Part shown: positions 19,047 to 31,089 of the stretch, one piece after another
How positions within the stretch are numbered: the first letter of the stretch is position 1
How the letters are laid out: each line of letters begins with the position of its first letter
NCBI GenBank assembly: GCA_037447655.1
Contig: JBBHKE010000216.1
Coordinates: 87,001-151,000 of the forward strand
DNA: 64,000 nt
Reading direction: 5' to 3'
Source of the DNA: Zygnema cylindricum
Lineage: Eukaryota; Streptophyta; Zygnematophyceae; Zygnematales; Zygnemataceae
Notes under the pieces: model-generated
What the model was told of the DNA's origin: nothing
Databases searched by the model: none
What the model saw: the letters and a program-made list of their open reading frames with translations, nothing else
Program-made: the position numbers and the translations under genes

Positions 19047-20881
19047 AGCCCTGCGGTCTCTCCCTCCCCGGCTACTACTCCGCCCAAGGAGTGGACCTTT
19101 TTTACTACCCTGGAGCCACTCTAAAACCGTTAAACAGAAAACAGAAAACAGCAGACACATGTGCGGTGTGGTGTGGGGGGGTGGAGGGATGCGAAGGGTT
19201 CGTTTTGAGGTGGGGAGGATGTACTTTGAAAAAGAAAGTTGGAAACTATTCTCAAGTATGGAGGAATAGTAATTTTACGAGTTTTGTGAAGTGTGGGAAT
19301 TCTCCTCCCCTCTCTCTCTCTCCTCCCTCTCGCTCTCCTTCTCCGCCGAGTCCTCCCCCTTTGAAGTCTCCTCCTCCTCCTAAGGGGGTTGTTTCCTCTC
19401 CCTCTCCTCCTCCTCCTAAGGGGGTTGTTTCCTCTCCCTCTCCTCCTCCACGGCCTCCTTCTCCTCCTTCGCCTCCGTCTCCTCCTCCCCCCCCAGGTAA
19501 CTCGCTTCCTCTTCCCTCCCTCCCTCCCTCCATCCGTCCGTCACTCTCTCCCTCCCTCACCTCCTCCCTCCCTCCCTCCCTCCCTCCCTCCCACCCTCCT
19601 CCTTCCCTCCCTCCCTCCTGCCCCCCTTCCCGTATTGTTATTGTCTATCCTTTGCCAAATTTTGCATCCGAGTTGTATTCATTTATTTCTTTTCTTTATT
19701 TTTTCTTTTCATTTTTTCTTTTCTTCTTTTTCAATTTCCCTTTCTTTTTTATGTTCCTTTTTTTTTTCTTTTTTCTTGTATATATATATATTTTATTTTT
19801 CTTATATTCTTTTTTTATATATGTATATTTTCTTTATTCCGGGCAGAATTCTGCGGTCGCGTCTTCCCCGGATATTTTTTCGCGCCCGGAAAAAATTATT
19901 GGAATTATCGAAACAATACGATCGGTACCTTTCGACAACCGAAAACTCCAAAAGATTGTTACAATTTATGCGAAAACACCGAAAAATGTGAAGGATTTTT
20001 ATTTCGAGGAATAAATAAAGGATGTTATTTAAAATTACAACCCAAAAATGTACCGGTAAATGACGGAATTCTCGATTCTTACGTAAAATGTGCCTCTATC
20101 TCTCCTCCTCCTCCTCCCTTTCCCCCTCCTCGGCCTCCTCCCGCGTCCCCTCCTCCGCCTCCTCCTCATAGTCCTCCTCCTCCCTCTCCCCCTCCTCGGT
20201 CTCCTCCCTCTCCTCCCCCCCGACCTCCTCCTCGTAGTCCTCCTCCTCCCTCTCCTCCACCTCCTCGTGTCCCTCCTGCCCCAGGTAAGATTTTTTTTTT
20301 GGTTTGTTTTTCATTTGTTTATTATTAATTTCTTTGTTTTTTTTTCTTTCTTTTTCTTCCTCCTTTCCTTCTTCTTTTTTCCGTTCCGTTTCCGTTTCCC
20401 TTTTTCCTTAAAAATCCCTAAAAATCCCTTTTCCTTTTTTTCTCTTTTTTCCTTTTTTTCTTTTTTCCTTTTTTCCTCTTTTCCTTTTTCCTTCTATTCC
20501 TTTTTTACTTTTTTTCATTTTTTCTTTTTTTTTTTTTTTTTTTTTTTTTCTTTTTTCCTTTTTTTTTTTTTTTTCTCAGAAGCCTGTGGTATTCGAATTC
20601 CCGGATTTTATTACGCTCCCAAAATCGACGTTTTTTATTATTTGGGAGCGACTCTTAAACCCTTAAACAAAAAAATAAAAACAGCAGAAGTTTGTCGTAT
20701 ATGGTGTCTATCTGAACCCCAATGTAAGGGTTTTGTTTTAAGATGGGGAGGATGTACTTTAAAAAATGCTCCCGGAAATTCTACCCAAATTAGAAGAGAT
20801 AATCATTTTTCTTCTTATGTAAAATGTGAGGGAAATAGTCCTCCTCTTTCGGCTTTAAAACCTCCTCCAAAGAAGAAATAA
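19047..20881 (+). CDS. Secreted-type protein with three PAN/Apple domains and proline-rich linkers, 5' end missing
   Basis: Exons 19047-19496, 19847-20284 and 20580-20881 join in frame to 395 visible residues plus stop. Each exon starts in phase 1 with a Glu codon followed by xCG, and encodes one PAN/Apple domain with six cysteines at matching positions (CG..., C.xxC, C.GF, GC.LK, KC). Domains 1 and 3 share FYYxGATLKPLN and GFVLRWGGCTLK; domain 2 is more diverged. Domains 1 and 2 are followed by Pro/Ser-rich tails (SPPPP, PPSPPSPPPPP) like hydroxyproline-rich wall proteins. The third has a short PPPKKK end. PAN/Apple domains bind protein or carbohydrate outside the cell. With such linkers an extracellular-matrix or surface role is likely, but this is inference. 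The first visible exon is phase 1, so an upstream exon with signal peptide is missing. Confidence 0.85.
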
Positions 20882-21139
20882 AGGTGCGTATAAGACAAAA
20901 AAGAAATAGAAATTGAGTGTGTGTGTGTTTTTTTTTTTATTCTTGTTTTTTTTTGTTTTTGTGATTCGTTTTGATTTTTGTTTTGTTTATTTTTGGTGAG
21001 GGATTCGGAAATGTTGAGGGCTTTTTTAGTTGTATTGGATTTGGATTTTTTGAAATCGATAAAAAGAGGTGACAAAAAAAAAATAAAAAACAAAAAACAA
21101 AAAAAAACCTTGAAAACCTTGTTTTTTTTGGTCTTGAAA

Positions 21140-21605
21140 TTTGATATTTTGACATTGGAGATTGGACATTGGTAGACACATTGGTGGACATTGGATATTT
21201 AAAATTGGACATTCATGGACATTGGATATTGGTATCTGGTATCTTATAATTGAAATTAGAGATAAATTTTTAATTTAATTTGATATTTAATTCCCTACAC
21301 TAAATAGGACATTGGTAGGAATTAATGGACATTAGAAAAGATATTGGTAGAAATTGGTAAAATTTGATGAAATTTTGACATTGGACATGGGTAGACATTT
21401 ATGGACGTTGACTATTTTAAAATTGGGTATTTAAAGTCGATACTTTGAAATTGGGTATTTTTGAAATTGATATTTTGAAATTGGGTATTTTTGAAATCAA
21501 TATTTTGAAATTGGGTATTTGAAATTGATATTTTGAAATTGGGTATTTGAAATTGGGTATTTGAAATTGGAATTTGGGTATTTATGGACATTGGACATCG
21601 GTGAT
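21140..21605. repeat. Simple-repeat region (GGACATTGG and TTGAAATTGGGTATT units)
   Basis: Two interleaved imperfect repeat types follow the PAN gene: GACATTGG words (about 21150-21400) and GAAATTGGGTATTT units (about 21420-21570). No coding potential. Confidence 0.75.
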
Positions 21606-23079
21606 ATGCAATTTTTTTTTGTAATATAATCTATAATTCCCATCAAACTTTTTTCAAATTTTCCTTCAATTTTCGTTAATTCTATGTATAATTTTCATTA
21701 AACAATCTTATCCAAATTCTAAGTATTTGTACACTGTTTTTGTTTTTTACTGCAGGAAAAAGAAAACAAAATTTTGAGCGAAAAGACAATCCGGTTTAAA
21801 TTTTTTGAGCTTTTTGACAAACATGGCAAATTTCTGTCCAACAGTTTTGTTTTTTAGAAATAATTTCTCGCTTCGATTTTTTTTTTCAAGAATTCTTGAA
21901 AAAGAAAATCATTTGTAGTTTCTTCACATTATTTCAAATTTGGTTTTAAATTCATTTCAGAATAGAAAGACTATAAATTTATCATATTTTATCATATTTT
22001 TTGTCATATTTTCCTTTTTTTGGAAAGTTATATATATCTGAAGTGATCGATTTTAGAGTACTTTAGGTTCAATTTTAAGGATATATTTTAGGATTTAAGG
22101 GGTAATTACTATTTAGAGTTTTGTTTAAATGTCCTCGTAGAGTTTTTTTTTTTTTTTGAGGTTACTGCGATTATCGAAGGCGTTTTTCCGGTATTTTAGA
22201 GGCTTTTTTGGAGCATTTTTTGAGATTTTGTTGGGATTTTTTAATGGGGCTTTTTAATTTTTTGTTGTATTTTAAGTTTTTATCGAAAGAGTTTTTTAGA
22301 AAGAAAAAAAAGAAACAAAAAGAAAATTGTCGATGGATATATTATTTATTGTGATTTATTTTCATGTTTTACCCCATTTTGTATTAAATCCTTGTAATAT
22401 TGTTCGAATTTAATACACTTTGGGTTGATCCTGATTGGGTAGAAAGAAAAAACACAATAAGATAAGGCTGAAAAAAAGAGTAACTTTTTCTTGTATTAAA
22501 TAGGGGAAAAAAAAAAGGATCACAACCAAAGTCAAAAGTTATAGCTTTTGTTAATTTAGGTTTTTTTTTTTTTATCTTTTTTTTTTTTTTCTTTTTTTTT
22601 AAGTTTTTTTTAAATTTTTCTCCCTTTTTTTAGCTTTTTTTTTTTTTTTTTTAAGCATTCAATTTGACTTTTTCTTTTTTTGTTTCGTATTATTTTCCTT
22701 TTCTCGATTGTTTTTTAAATATGCACTCTTTTTTAAAGATGAACCAATAAAGACATCAATAACAATGTCGAAATATTATGAGATGTCTAAAAACATTTTT
22801 GTCCGCATTCAAGCCGGAATATCAATGGGAAAAAGACAAAAAAAAAACACCATTTGTTTCCATTTCTTTCCACTATATATATATATATATTCTAAAACCT
22901 CAAGTCCCAATTTCAAGTGAGATTTTAAATTCACTCATATCTTTGGCTTTTCGGATCCATTAGATTCTTTCCCTTCAAATTTTTCCTCAAAATTTACTAA
23001 GTCTCTCCACGTCACGTCTTTAATTTTTACGCCATTTTTACGCCATGGATTTTCATAGTACCTTTAGAGATAGAAATGC
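21606..23079. other. Intergenic, no gene recognised
   Basis: Very AT-rich with long T-runs (22560-22660). Nothing supported. Confidence 0.45.
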
Positions 23080-23125
23080 TACACCGCTAATTGTTATTAG
23101 TGTTAAAAGTTCTAGTGCTATTTTT
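23080..23125. mobile_element. Truncated MITE end, TACACC family
   Basis: TACACCGCTAATTG followed by TTATTAGTGTTAA matches the terminal inverted repeat of the copies at 6.0, 57.0 and 59.3 kb. No partner end was found, so this is a fragment. Confidence 0.45.
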
Positions 23126-23944
23126 ACCCTTGTGATTCTTTTCCAAACTCTTTTTTGTAGAAAAAAGAAAGTAGTTTGCAAGAAAACATACATGAGACAA
23201 GGAACACACGGACGCAAGGGAGATGAGCCCACAACACAATTGTAGGAATCTATCGCCCATTTTTTTTTTTTTTTTTTATAATGGAGGTATGGATCCTCGG
23301 ATTCCACTCCTTCTCAAAACCCACTTTGGGTCTGCAACTCCTCAACTGCTTAATTCGTTATGAAGAATTGCGAGCCTAATTATTCATTTTTAATTACTAA
23401 AAAACCGTTGTGGGCCCATAACCTATTGTTTTTGAAACAATCCTACGAGCATGTGCGCAAGAAAGAAACCTCAGATACGAGTCACGAGTTAATGTCAAAA
23501 GTCAATGTCAAACATATAAGAATAGGCATGTTTAGAAAAGCTTTAAAATCAATTTATATTCAAGATAAATAAGTGCTTGGAACACTCTTTTCTAATAAAA
23601 TTCAATATTCTCCACTTAAGACCATCTGTCTAACTTTTATATATGAATATACAAAAAAGTTGCTTCTGTGAATTGTGATTATGTTTGTGAGAGATGTATA
23701 CTTTATTGCCTCTATGTGTTTACGTCTCATGTGCCTTTCTACAATAAAATGCACGTGTGTGCGTCGTCCAATGTGATGATGCCATGGTGATGTCACATGC
23801 ACACTTTTCACCACAATTTACCGCACATAAATTCTTTGAGTTTCTGTAAATTTTGAAACTTCGTGGGATCTTTCACAAATCCGTACATTTCGATTTGTCA
23901 CGTCGCACAGATGAATCGATTAGGTTCGTCGATGTGAAGGTTAC
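23126..23944. other. Intergenic, no gene recognised
   Basis: AT-rich sequence up to the first LTR. No conserved frame or element end found. Confidence 0.4.
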
Positions 23945-24456
23945 TGAATGAGAGGCCATGAAAGGCCGAAAAGACTAATATGACAAAATATCAAGATAGG
24001 CCGAAAGAGAAGAAAAGGCCAAGATATGACAAAATATCAAAGATAGACCGAAAGAGAAGAAAAGGCCAAGATAGAGAAGACGGGAAAGGAGTAACGACAA
24101 ACAAGGGAACAAGTGAGAGGTTTGTCGTTTGAGTGTCCTTTTTAATTAAGTTATTTACATAAGGACACAAGAGAGTCTTATAGTAAGACGAAGTAAGAGA
24201 TAGCCAAAAAGGCTCTAAAAGGTACATCTAATCTATAACGTAACTTAGGGAAGTACAACTAGTTACGGTAAAAGGAATCTAAGTCTAAAAGGATTCCTAC
24301 GCAAGAATCATCAATTCTAATAAGGGTATGTACATTCCACTAAATAAAGTACAGAACGCTAAACCAAAGTACTAGACTTATAGCGTAGCAAATAGGACTC
24401 TAAAAGTAGTGTAGAGAACAACAAGTAGTGTAGAATGCTTTAAGTGTATTTCAACA
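23945..24456 (-). repeat. LTR of Copia family C1 (copy A)
   Basis: Begins TGAATGAGAGGCC and ends TATTTCAACA on the plus strand, i.e. TG...CA. It is about 512 bp and is homologous throughout to the LTR at 27765-28230. A polypurine tract (seen as CCCCCCCTCG) follows at 24457, so it is the 3' LTR of a minus-strand element. About 110 bp of internal sequence (to 24570) survives before a C3-family element interrupts it. Confidence 0.85.
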
Positions 24457-24570
24457 CCCCCCCTCGATTAAAGCATGTTTAGTCACGACGACCGGCATAG
24501 TAAATGTGATGATGAAATAAGGGACGAGGAAGAGGTTTAGTGAGAAAATCGGCAAGTTGAGACCTAGAGG

Positions 24571-26066
24571 TGTAGAAATTAATGGTTCTTTTACTATTTT
24601 CTAGGTCTAAAATGAAATGTAGAAAATAAGCCGAGGCAGTCTACCTCTAACTCCTATCTTCAACTCCCACACTTGTCGCAGTCAATGAAGGTTGAAGAGG
24701 GAGCTAGAGCCATACAGTCACTGAAGGTTGAAGAGGGAACTAGAGCCATGGCTTCCTGTGTTGTCCAAAGAGACAAGCAGTTGTTGTTGAAAAGAGGTAA
24801 TTAATAGTTCACTTCTCTATTTGAGTTAAAATTTAAAGAGAGAGAGTGAGGGTCAAAGGCACGCCATGGCTGCCGCCATATTTAGAAAGTGGCAGATTTT
24901 GAAGTAGATGATATTTTACCAAAATATTGCCTAAGTACGAATTTGAAGTTGCGACCTTTGGATTTTATATAGCCGGGCGCCTTAACCATTAAGGCGCTAC
25001 GAAACGATACACACGGATTTCAAAGATATATAAAAATTAACGAAACGCCTAATTAACACCAAACTAACGAAGAAGAACAATTCATGCACGTACGCGAGTT
25101 TGAACCGTATAAAATATGTTTTGATCGGACGGCCAGCATTGTAGCCGCCACCCGAAGTGAGCTTTTGGCGGCATTCGGAGATAGCGTCACGCGGTGCCAC
25201 GTGGCGCCGCATTATTAGATACCGGAGAAGATGGGAGGAGGAACCATGGTTCCTAATTTGAGAGGTGTTACCTTGTAGACTATGTCGTACAATAGACGTA
25301 CAATAAGTACATCGCCCATTGTACCTTCTTGTACTATATAATGTTCTTGTTGGACTAGGGTTTAGTAGTAGGTAGTCGTGAGTAGGCAGAGCAAGACTTA
25401 GTGATATTGAGGTACCTCTCTGTAAGAGAGCTTGTAAATACAAAGGTCATTTTTGACCAGCCATAACTTACTACTCAAGGGAGCGAATTCAGAGATTCTT
25501 TTTGCTATAGACTCAAGGGAGCAAATTCAGAGATTCTTTTTGCGATAGACTCATAGGAGTCTTGCCTTCACAAAGGTGAAGGTGGTTAGAGTTTTTGGGT
25601 GACAGTTATTCTTGCTGAAACACAAAGGGTCAGGGTTATCCTAGAGGCTTCGTGTGAGTTGTCTACTCTGAGGACCTATGGAGGTCTCAGAGTTGCAGGT
25701 TATGGGCCCACCCTCTAGGGTACCCATCTTCAATGGAACTGGCTGAGAAAGTATGATGACAAAAGCTCTATGTGAGAAAAGGTTTCGGGGAATAGTGTGT
25801 GGACGGGTGAGGCATCCATCCAGTCTTTGGATCCCTCCATGGTTTACAAGAAGCAGATTCACCATAGATGCAGATCCATCTCCAACGGAGGAGACAGAGG
25901 AAGGGGAGGTGGTGGACAAAGGAAAGGAGAAGGAGACGGTCACACCAATAACAACCGGTGAAGGTGGTTAGAGTTTCTGTGGGTGACAGTTATACTTACT
26001 GAAACACAAAGGGGTTAGAGTTATCCTAGAGGCTTCGTGTGAGCTGCCTACTCTGAGGACCTATGG
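24571..26066 (+). mobile_element. Deleted Copia C3-family element (5' LTR, gag start, LTR fragment)
   Basis: The 5' LTR spans 24571-25697 (TGTAGAAATT...AGTTGCA). A primer site GGTTATGGGCCCACC lies at 25698-25712, then a 250-bp gag beginning (QVMGPPSRVPIFNGTG, stop at the next codon). From 25960 to 26066 the LTR interior repeats (GGTGAAGGTGGTTAGAG... to CTATGG) and then breaks off. Most of the internal region and the end of the 3' LTR are deleted. It is inserted in C1 internal sequence. Confidence 0.8.
24935..24999 (-). other. tRNA-like module inside C3 LTR, antisense to the element
   Basis: On the minus strand a perfect five-bp D-arm (GCGCC-TTAATGGTTAA-GGCGC) is followed by an anticodon-like region and GGTCGCAACTTCAAATTC, a decayed T-arm/B-box. 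No acceptor stem can be formed, so it is not a functional tRNA gene. Confidence 0.55.
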
Positions 26067-26302
26067 AAAAATCACAAAAGTCACAGTAGCCTCTGTCCAC
26101 ACTATTTACACCACACTCAAAACAAAAAATAGGTCATCGACTCTTTGTCTTGAAAAATATGTTTATATATAATAAATGCATTTTCAAAGACTGTTAATAA
26201 ACAAATAAAAAATAACTAAAAAAAATACAAAAAAAAAAAAAGTGTGCACATTCAAAACCTCTATTAGCTTACAGAAGCTTTTCAGTACAAATACCAAAAT
26301 AC

Positions 26303-27222
26303 TAGTGTTGTGTATCGGTAAAAATTTTATTGCGATAACACCGATACCGATAGTTATCGGTTATCGAACGGTCTGAGGTCCCAATATATCGGTCTGAGAC
26401 CAACAAATTCCATATCGGCGATAGCTTAAAAATATATATAGTATGCATACAATACTACTTTATAACATACTGTATTATATTATTGACTTTATATAGCGTG
26501 GCATGTCAGGTATAAGAATCTGTTCCGTCTCTGTTTAACTGTGATTTATTACAGACAGCGCAGCACATAAACGTTGGCCGGTTAACTGAACAGAAATTTT
26601 ACGGCAACTTACGGAATTGAACCGACAAACTGGTGAACATGGAACGGTAAAAGGATGGCGGACGCGAAGTAAAACGGACGCAAAATAACATTCTGCAGGC
26701 TGTCGGAATCGAACGGACGACTTGGAATGAGACAATACGAGTGGACAGCCAGCGTGAGCGCGGGCATCCCGGAATGGCTCTTTTGGCAGCTCATGCCAAA
26801 AAAGCCAACAGATTGACACGTGGCATGTCCCCAGTGGATCCCAAGGAAGAAAGGGACAAAGCCATGGCGTCGGATGTGAAAGGTACATCGTTTTTACTGG
26901 ATCCGTACCAAAACCGTACAGATCTCATGGCGGCTACTGTACTTTCTGTGCTTGTACAACTGTACAATACAGTGATCCGATTGGTAGACACCTCAGTAGA
27001 TAGGGGTTGTGAGTAAGCCGCGTCCGGGGAGTAACGCGTACAGTCGAGTGTATCGCCGATAGTTATCGATATCGGTGTTATCGCCGATAACAACCAATAA
27101 ATATCGGTTATTCATCGGCTATAACACCGATATCAATATATCGTACCAATATATTGATTATCGGCTACCCGAAAAAAGGCCCATATCAGTTATCGGCAAA
27201 TCCTTACCGATACACAACACTT
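26303..27222. mobile_element. Non-autonomous hAT-like element (TAGTGTTGTGTATCGG family), copy 1
   Basis: The left end TAGTGTTGTGTATCGGTAA is matched by an inverted right end TTACCGATACACAACACTT. Subterminal sequence is full of ATCGGTTATCGG-type inverted words. Flanks CAAAATAC and CAAATACA are only an imperfect 8-bp duplication. The interior parallels copy 2 at 56082-56974. No transposase. Confidence 0.75.
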
Positions 27223-27764
27223 CAAATACAATAATACAATAATACAAAAATACAAAAATATAAAAATACAATAATTACAATAATACAAAAATACTATATA
27301 CAACCATAAGACAATAAGACTACACATTGGAACAGTAAAAAAAACAAATAGATTTTGCCATTTATTCAAGTCAAACAATCATAAACTTTAAACACAAAAT
27401 CAAAACCTTAAAACTTTTCTTAAAACCATTTTCGAAACCTCAAAAACCTCCTAGTTTTGACTGATTTTTCTCTATCGAATTGTTGAAAATACTCGATCTC
27501 AAAACTACCAGTATTACCAAAGCATGTAGATTTGAATTTTATTCACACAAAAGAATTCCTTGTCAACCTTATCTACAAAAGTTGAATACTAAACGATTAT
27601 ATATACAATAACTTTTCCAAATACAAACCGGAATGTAAACAGAATCGAGGTAAAATTGTCGCTGTTTACATACAAATTCGATGTTCCCTCTTTAAAGAAA
27701 AAAAGTTTTGAATCATCTCGGAGCTTAAAAAATAATATATGTTTCTTTAGACTCCATTTCTTAT
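27223..27764. other. AT-rich spacer between hAT-like copy 1 and the C1 LTR
   Basis: No gene recognised. A run of AATACAAT-type repeats lies at 27225-27300. Confidence 0.4.
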
Positions 27765-28230
27765 TGAATGAGAGGCCATGAAAGGCCGAAAAGATTACTA
27801 TGACAAAATATCAAGGTAGCCCGAAAATGAAGAAAAAGGCCAAGATAGAGAAGACAGGAAAGGAGTAACGACAAACAAGGAAACAAGTGAGAGGTTTGCC
27901 GTTTGAGTGTCTTTTAGATTCAGTAATTTAACATGATGACACAAGAGGGTCTTATAGTAAGGCGAAGTAAGGGGTAGCCAAACAGGCTCTAAAAGGTACA
28001 TCTAATCTAGAGCGTAACTTAGGAAGGTACAACTAGTTACGGTAAAAGGAATCTAAGTCTAAAAGGATTCCTACGAAAGAATCATCAATTCTAACAAAGG
28101 TATGTACATTCCACTAAATAAAGTACAGAACGATAAACCAAAGTACGAGACTTATAGCGTAGCAAATAGGACTCTAAAAGTAGTGTAGTGAACAACAAGT
28201 AGTGTAGAATGCTTTAAGTGTATTTCAACA
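27765..28230 (-). repeat. 3' LTR of Copia element C1 (copy B)
   Basis: TG...CA LTR of 466 bp, homologous to 23945-24456. The polypurine tract CCCCCCCTCG (as read on plus) at 28231-28240 and pol to its right show it is the 3' LTR of a minus-strand element. Confidence 0.88.
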
Positions 28231-31089
28231 CCCCCCCTCGATTAAAGCATGTTTAGTCACGAAGACCAGCATAGTAAATGTGATGATGAAATAAGGGATG
28301 AGGAAGAGGTTTGGTGAGAAAATCGACAAGTTGAGAGCCGGAGGCACAATGAGAGAAAAAAACGGTGCCATCAAGAATTTTATCACGCGTAAAATGAAAT
28401 TGAATGTCAATATGTTTTGTGTGTGTATGATGGATAGGATTTTTCATAAGAGCCAATGCCCTTTGAGAGTCACAAAAAATGGTGGGAGAAGATGGAGGAA
28501 AAGAGAGATCGGAAAGAAGGCGTCAAACCAAATAGCTGATTTCGTGGCGGTAGCGCCGACCATATATTCCGCCTCCGTCGAGGAAAGAGCAACAGTGGTT
28601 TGTTTGCCGGATGACCAAGAGATGAGGCCACCACTTAAAGAAAAGCATACACTGGAAATGGAACGACGATTGTCGAGTTGATTACCCCAATCCGCATCGC
28701 AAAATCCAATAATCGAAGTGTCTAGGGAAGAAGAAGAGGAATGCGAGGGAGGAGAAGTATGGGAAAAAGTGAGGTGAAGATGTTTCTTTCCTTCGAGGTA
28801 TCGAAGGACACGTTTGGCGACTTGGAGATGAGATTGAGTGGCACAATGCGAGAATTGAGACAAAAGACAAACGACGATACATATATCCGGCCGTGTACCA
28901 AGCATAACATACATCAGTTTTCCTACAATCGACCAATAGAATGAGCTTATATCTCCTTGGAAATTCACATCGGAGGACACTTTGGTGAGAGTGGTATTGG
29001 GATCAAGGGAAGTAGGCACCGAATTGCAATCGGACATATCAAAATGCTCAAGAAAATCAAGAATGTAATGCTCTTGACTCATTTGCAAAATGCGTGCAGA
29101 CCTTTCAAGATCGCCTAAATCGGTCATATGCCAATAGGATTAGAGAATGCCTTTGACTTGATGAATAGAGGACTTACTAGGACCTGCGAGAATTAAGTCA
29201 TCTATGTAAATAATAATGATGATTAATTGGTCACCTGTACCTCTAATGAAAATCCCAAGATCAATAATTTCCCTAAATCCTTCTTTAATCAATGCTGCGA
29301 CAAGGGTTTGATGTCAAACTCTAAGTGCTTGTTTAAGACTTTAAATAGACTTACGTAAATGAAAAACAAGGGTTTCAGCACCACGAACATCGTAACCAGG
29401 AACATCGTAACCAGGTGGCTGTTCAATAAAAATATCTTATGCAAGACTACCATGAAGAAAAACAGTTTTGACGTCGAGTTTTTGTAATTCCCAATCATGA
29501 AGAGCTGCAAGGGACAAAATTGTACGAATGGAGTCAAACTTCGCGACAGGGGTAAAAGTCTCGTTGTAATCAACCCCCTTTGTTTGTAAGTAGCCTTTGG
29601 CGACGAGACGAGCCTTATAACGGTCCATAGTACCATCTGCCAACCGTTTAATCTTGAAGACCCACTTGGAACCAATCGCACGACAATTTGGTGGAAGAGT
29701 GCAAAGCGTCCAGGTATTGTTTGTCATTAATGCGTCGTATTCTTGCGTAGGAGCAAGCCGTCACATGTCAGCATCAAGGCGTTTTAACGCGGCATTTAAT
29801 GTGGGAGGATCTTTGACGTCGGCAAGGTTGGAGTGAGCAAGATTTTCGCTAATCTTCCACGTCGGTTGTGAAAGGCGCGTATTTTGACATACGACAAGTT
29901 GTTCGGCAGGTGGTGTTAGCAGCCTAATTATGACTTAATTAGGATTAGCACTTGGCGGTGACGTAACCTCCAAAGGACGTGGAAACAAATTTGTAGATGG
30001 AAGGACCGGAGGGTCACCAACGACAGGTCGTATAACGACAGAAGAATTTGTCTCGTCTAGGACCGTCGCGTCATCAACCTTAGGGCGTACAGTGAGAGGC
30101 AAAGCACCAAAAATTGTGGAGCTTACTAAGGAAAATTCATCGTCGAAATTGGAAACAGAATCTGTGGAAGGAGAAAAACCTGTAGAAATAGGAGAAATGT
30201 GAGGGTTTCAAGGGGGCGTATTATGGGATGGGGTTAAAGGGGGCGTATTTTGGGATGGGGTTAAAGGGGGCGTATTTTGGGATGGGGTTAAAGGGGGCGT
30301 ATTTTGGGATGGGGTTAAAGGGGGCGTTAGCAAGGAGGTAATAGAATTAGAGGGGACAGATTTGTTAGGAGGGAATAAACTAGGTAGAGGAGTGATGGGG
30401 AAATCAGGTACAAGTGTACGTATAAAGGGAGTCTCTTGAAAAATAACGTCACGAGTGGTGACAATGCGGTGAGAAGAGGGGCACCAAATACGACATGCTT
30501 TCGAATTCGGGGAGTATCCGACAATAATTCCTTACATAGCTCGAGGACCAAATTTACCATTGGAAGGGGGGAGGATTTTGAAGTATGCTTCGCACCTAAA
30601 AATGCAAAAATGAGAGACATCGGGTTTTTGTCCAATGCCAAGCTTCGAAAAAGAGTTTTTTTAGAAAGAGAAGAGGTAGGAGAGCGATTACAAATACAAG
30701 AGGAAGTTAGTAAGGCTTCCGCCCAAAAATGAAAAGGTAAAGAGGCAAAATGGAGAAGAGAGCGAGACATGTCAATGAAAGGGCGATTGAGACGTTTGGC
30801 ATCACCATTTTGCCGCGGAGAATAAGGAGAATGGTATTATTTTGTGATGAATAATACCATGAGTTAGTAAGAACTCAAAAAACTCATTGGAAACAAATTC
30901 CCCCCCATTATCCGTGCGGATTCTTTTGATGCGAGACGACAAGTGATTTTCTACAAGCGCTTTGAAATGTTGGAAATGGGTAAAAACCTCGTACTTGTGA
31001 CGCATAAAATAAACATCTGTAAAGCGAGAGAAATTGTCAATAAAAGTGAGAATGGGCTCTCTATCTTGTGACGTAGTGTGGCGTCCGTA
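28231..31089 (-). pseudogene. C1 Copia pol remnant: integrase, reverse transcriptase, RNase H
   Basis: Read on the minus strand in 5'-3' order. The integrase core comes first (DNGGEF near 30900, with NFSRFTDVYF upstream). Next is a linker carrying four 27-bp tandem repeats (30210-30320). Reverse transcriptase follows (WVFKIKRL..DRYKARLVAKGY, FTPVAKFDSIRTILSLAA; catalytic YIDD near 29200). RNase H ends it (28444-29127; KRVLRYLEG, GFCDADWGNQLDNRRS, LSSTEAEYM). The order IN-RT-RH is diagnostic of Ty1/Copia. Frameshifts and stops break the frame repeatedly, so it is defective. Confidence 0.85.
30210..30325 (-). repeat. 27-bp tandem repeat in the C1 IN-RT linker
   Basis: Four units of GGGGGCGTATTTTGGGATGG plus GGTTAAA occur head to tail (first unit with one base changed), followed by a partial fifth. 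The length is a multiple of three and encodes a repeating nonapeptide FNPIPKYAP on the minus strand. Confidence 0.85.

Noticed and set aside
26741-27016. 91-residue frame inside the hAT-like element at 26.3 kb
   Set aside because: The equivalent region of the 56.1-kb copy is not open in that frame, and the element is otherwise non-coding.
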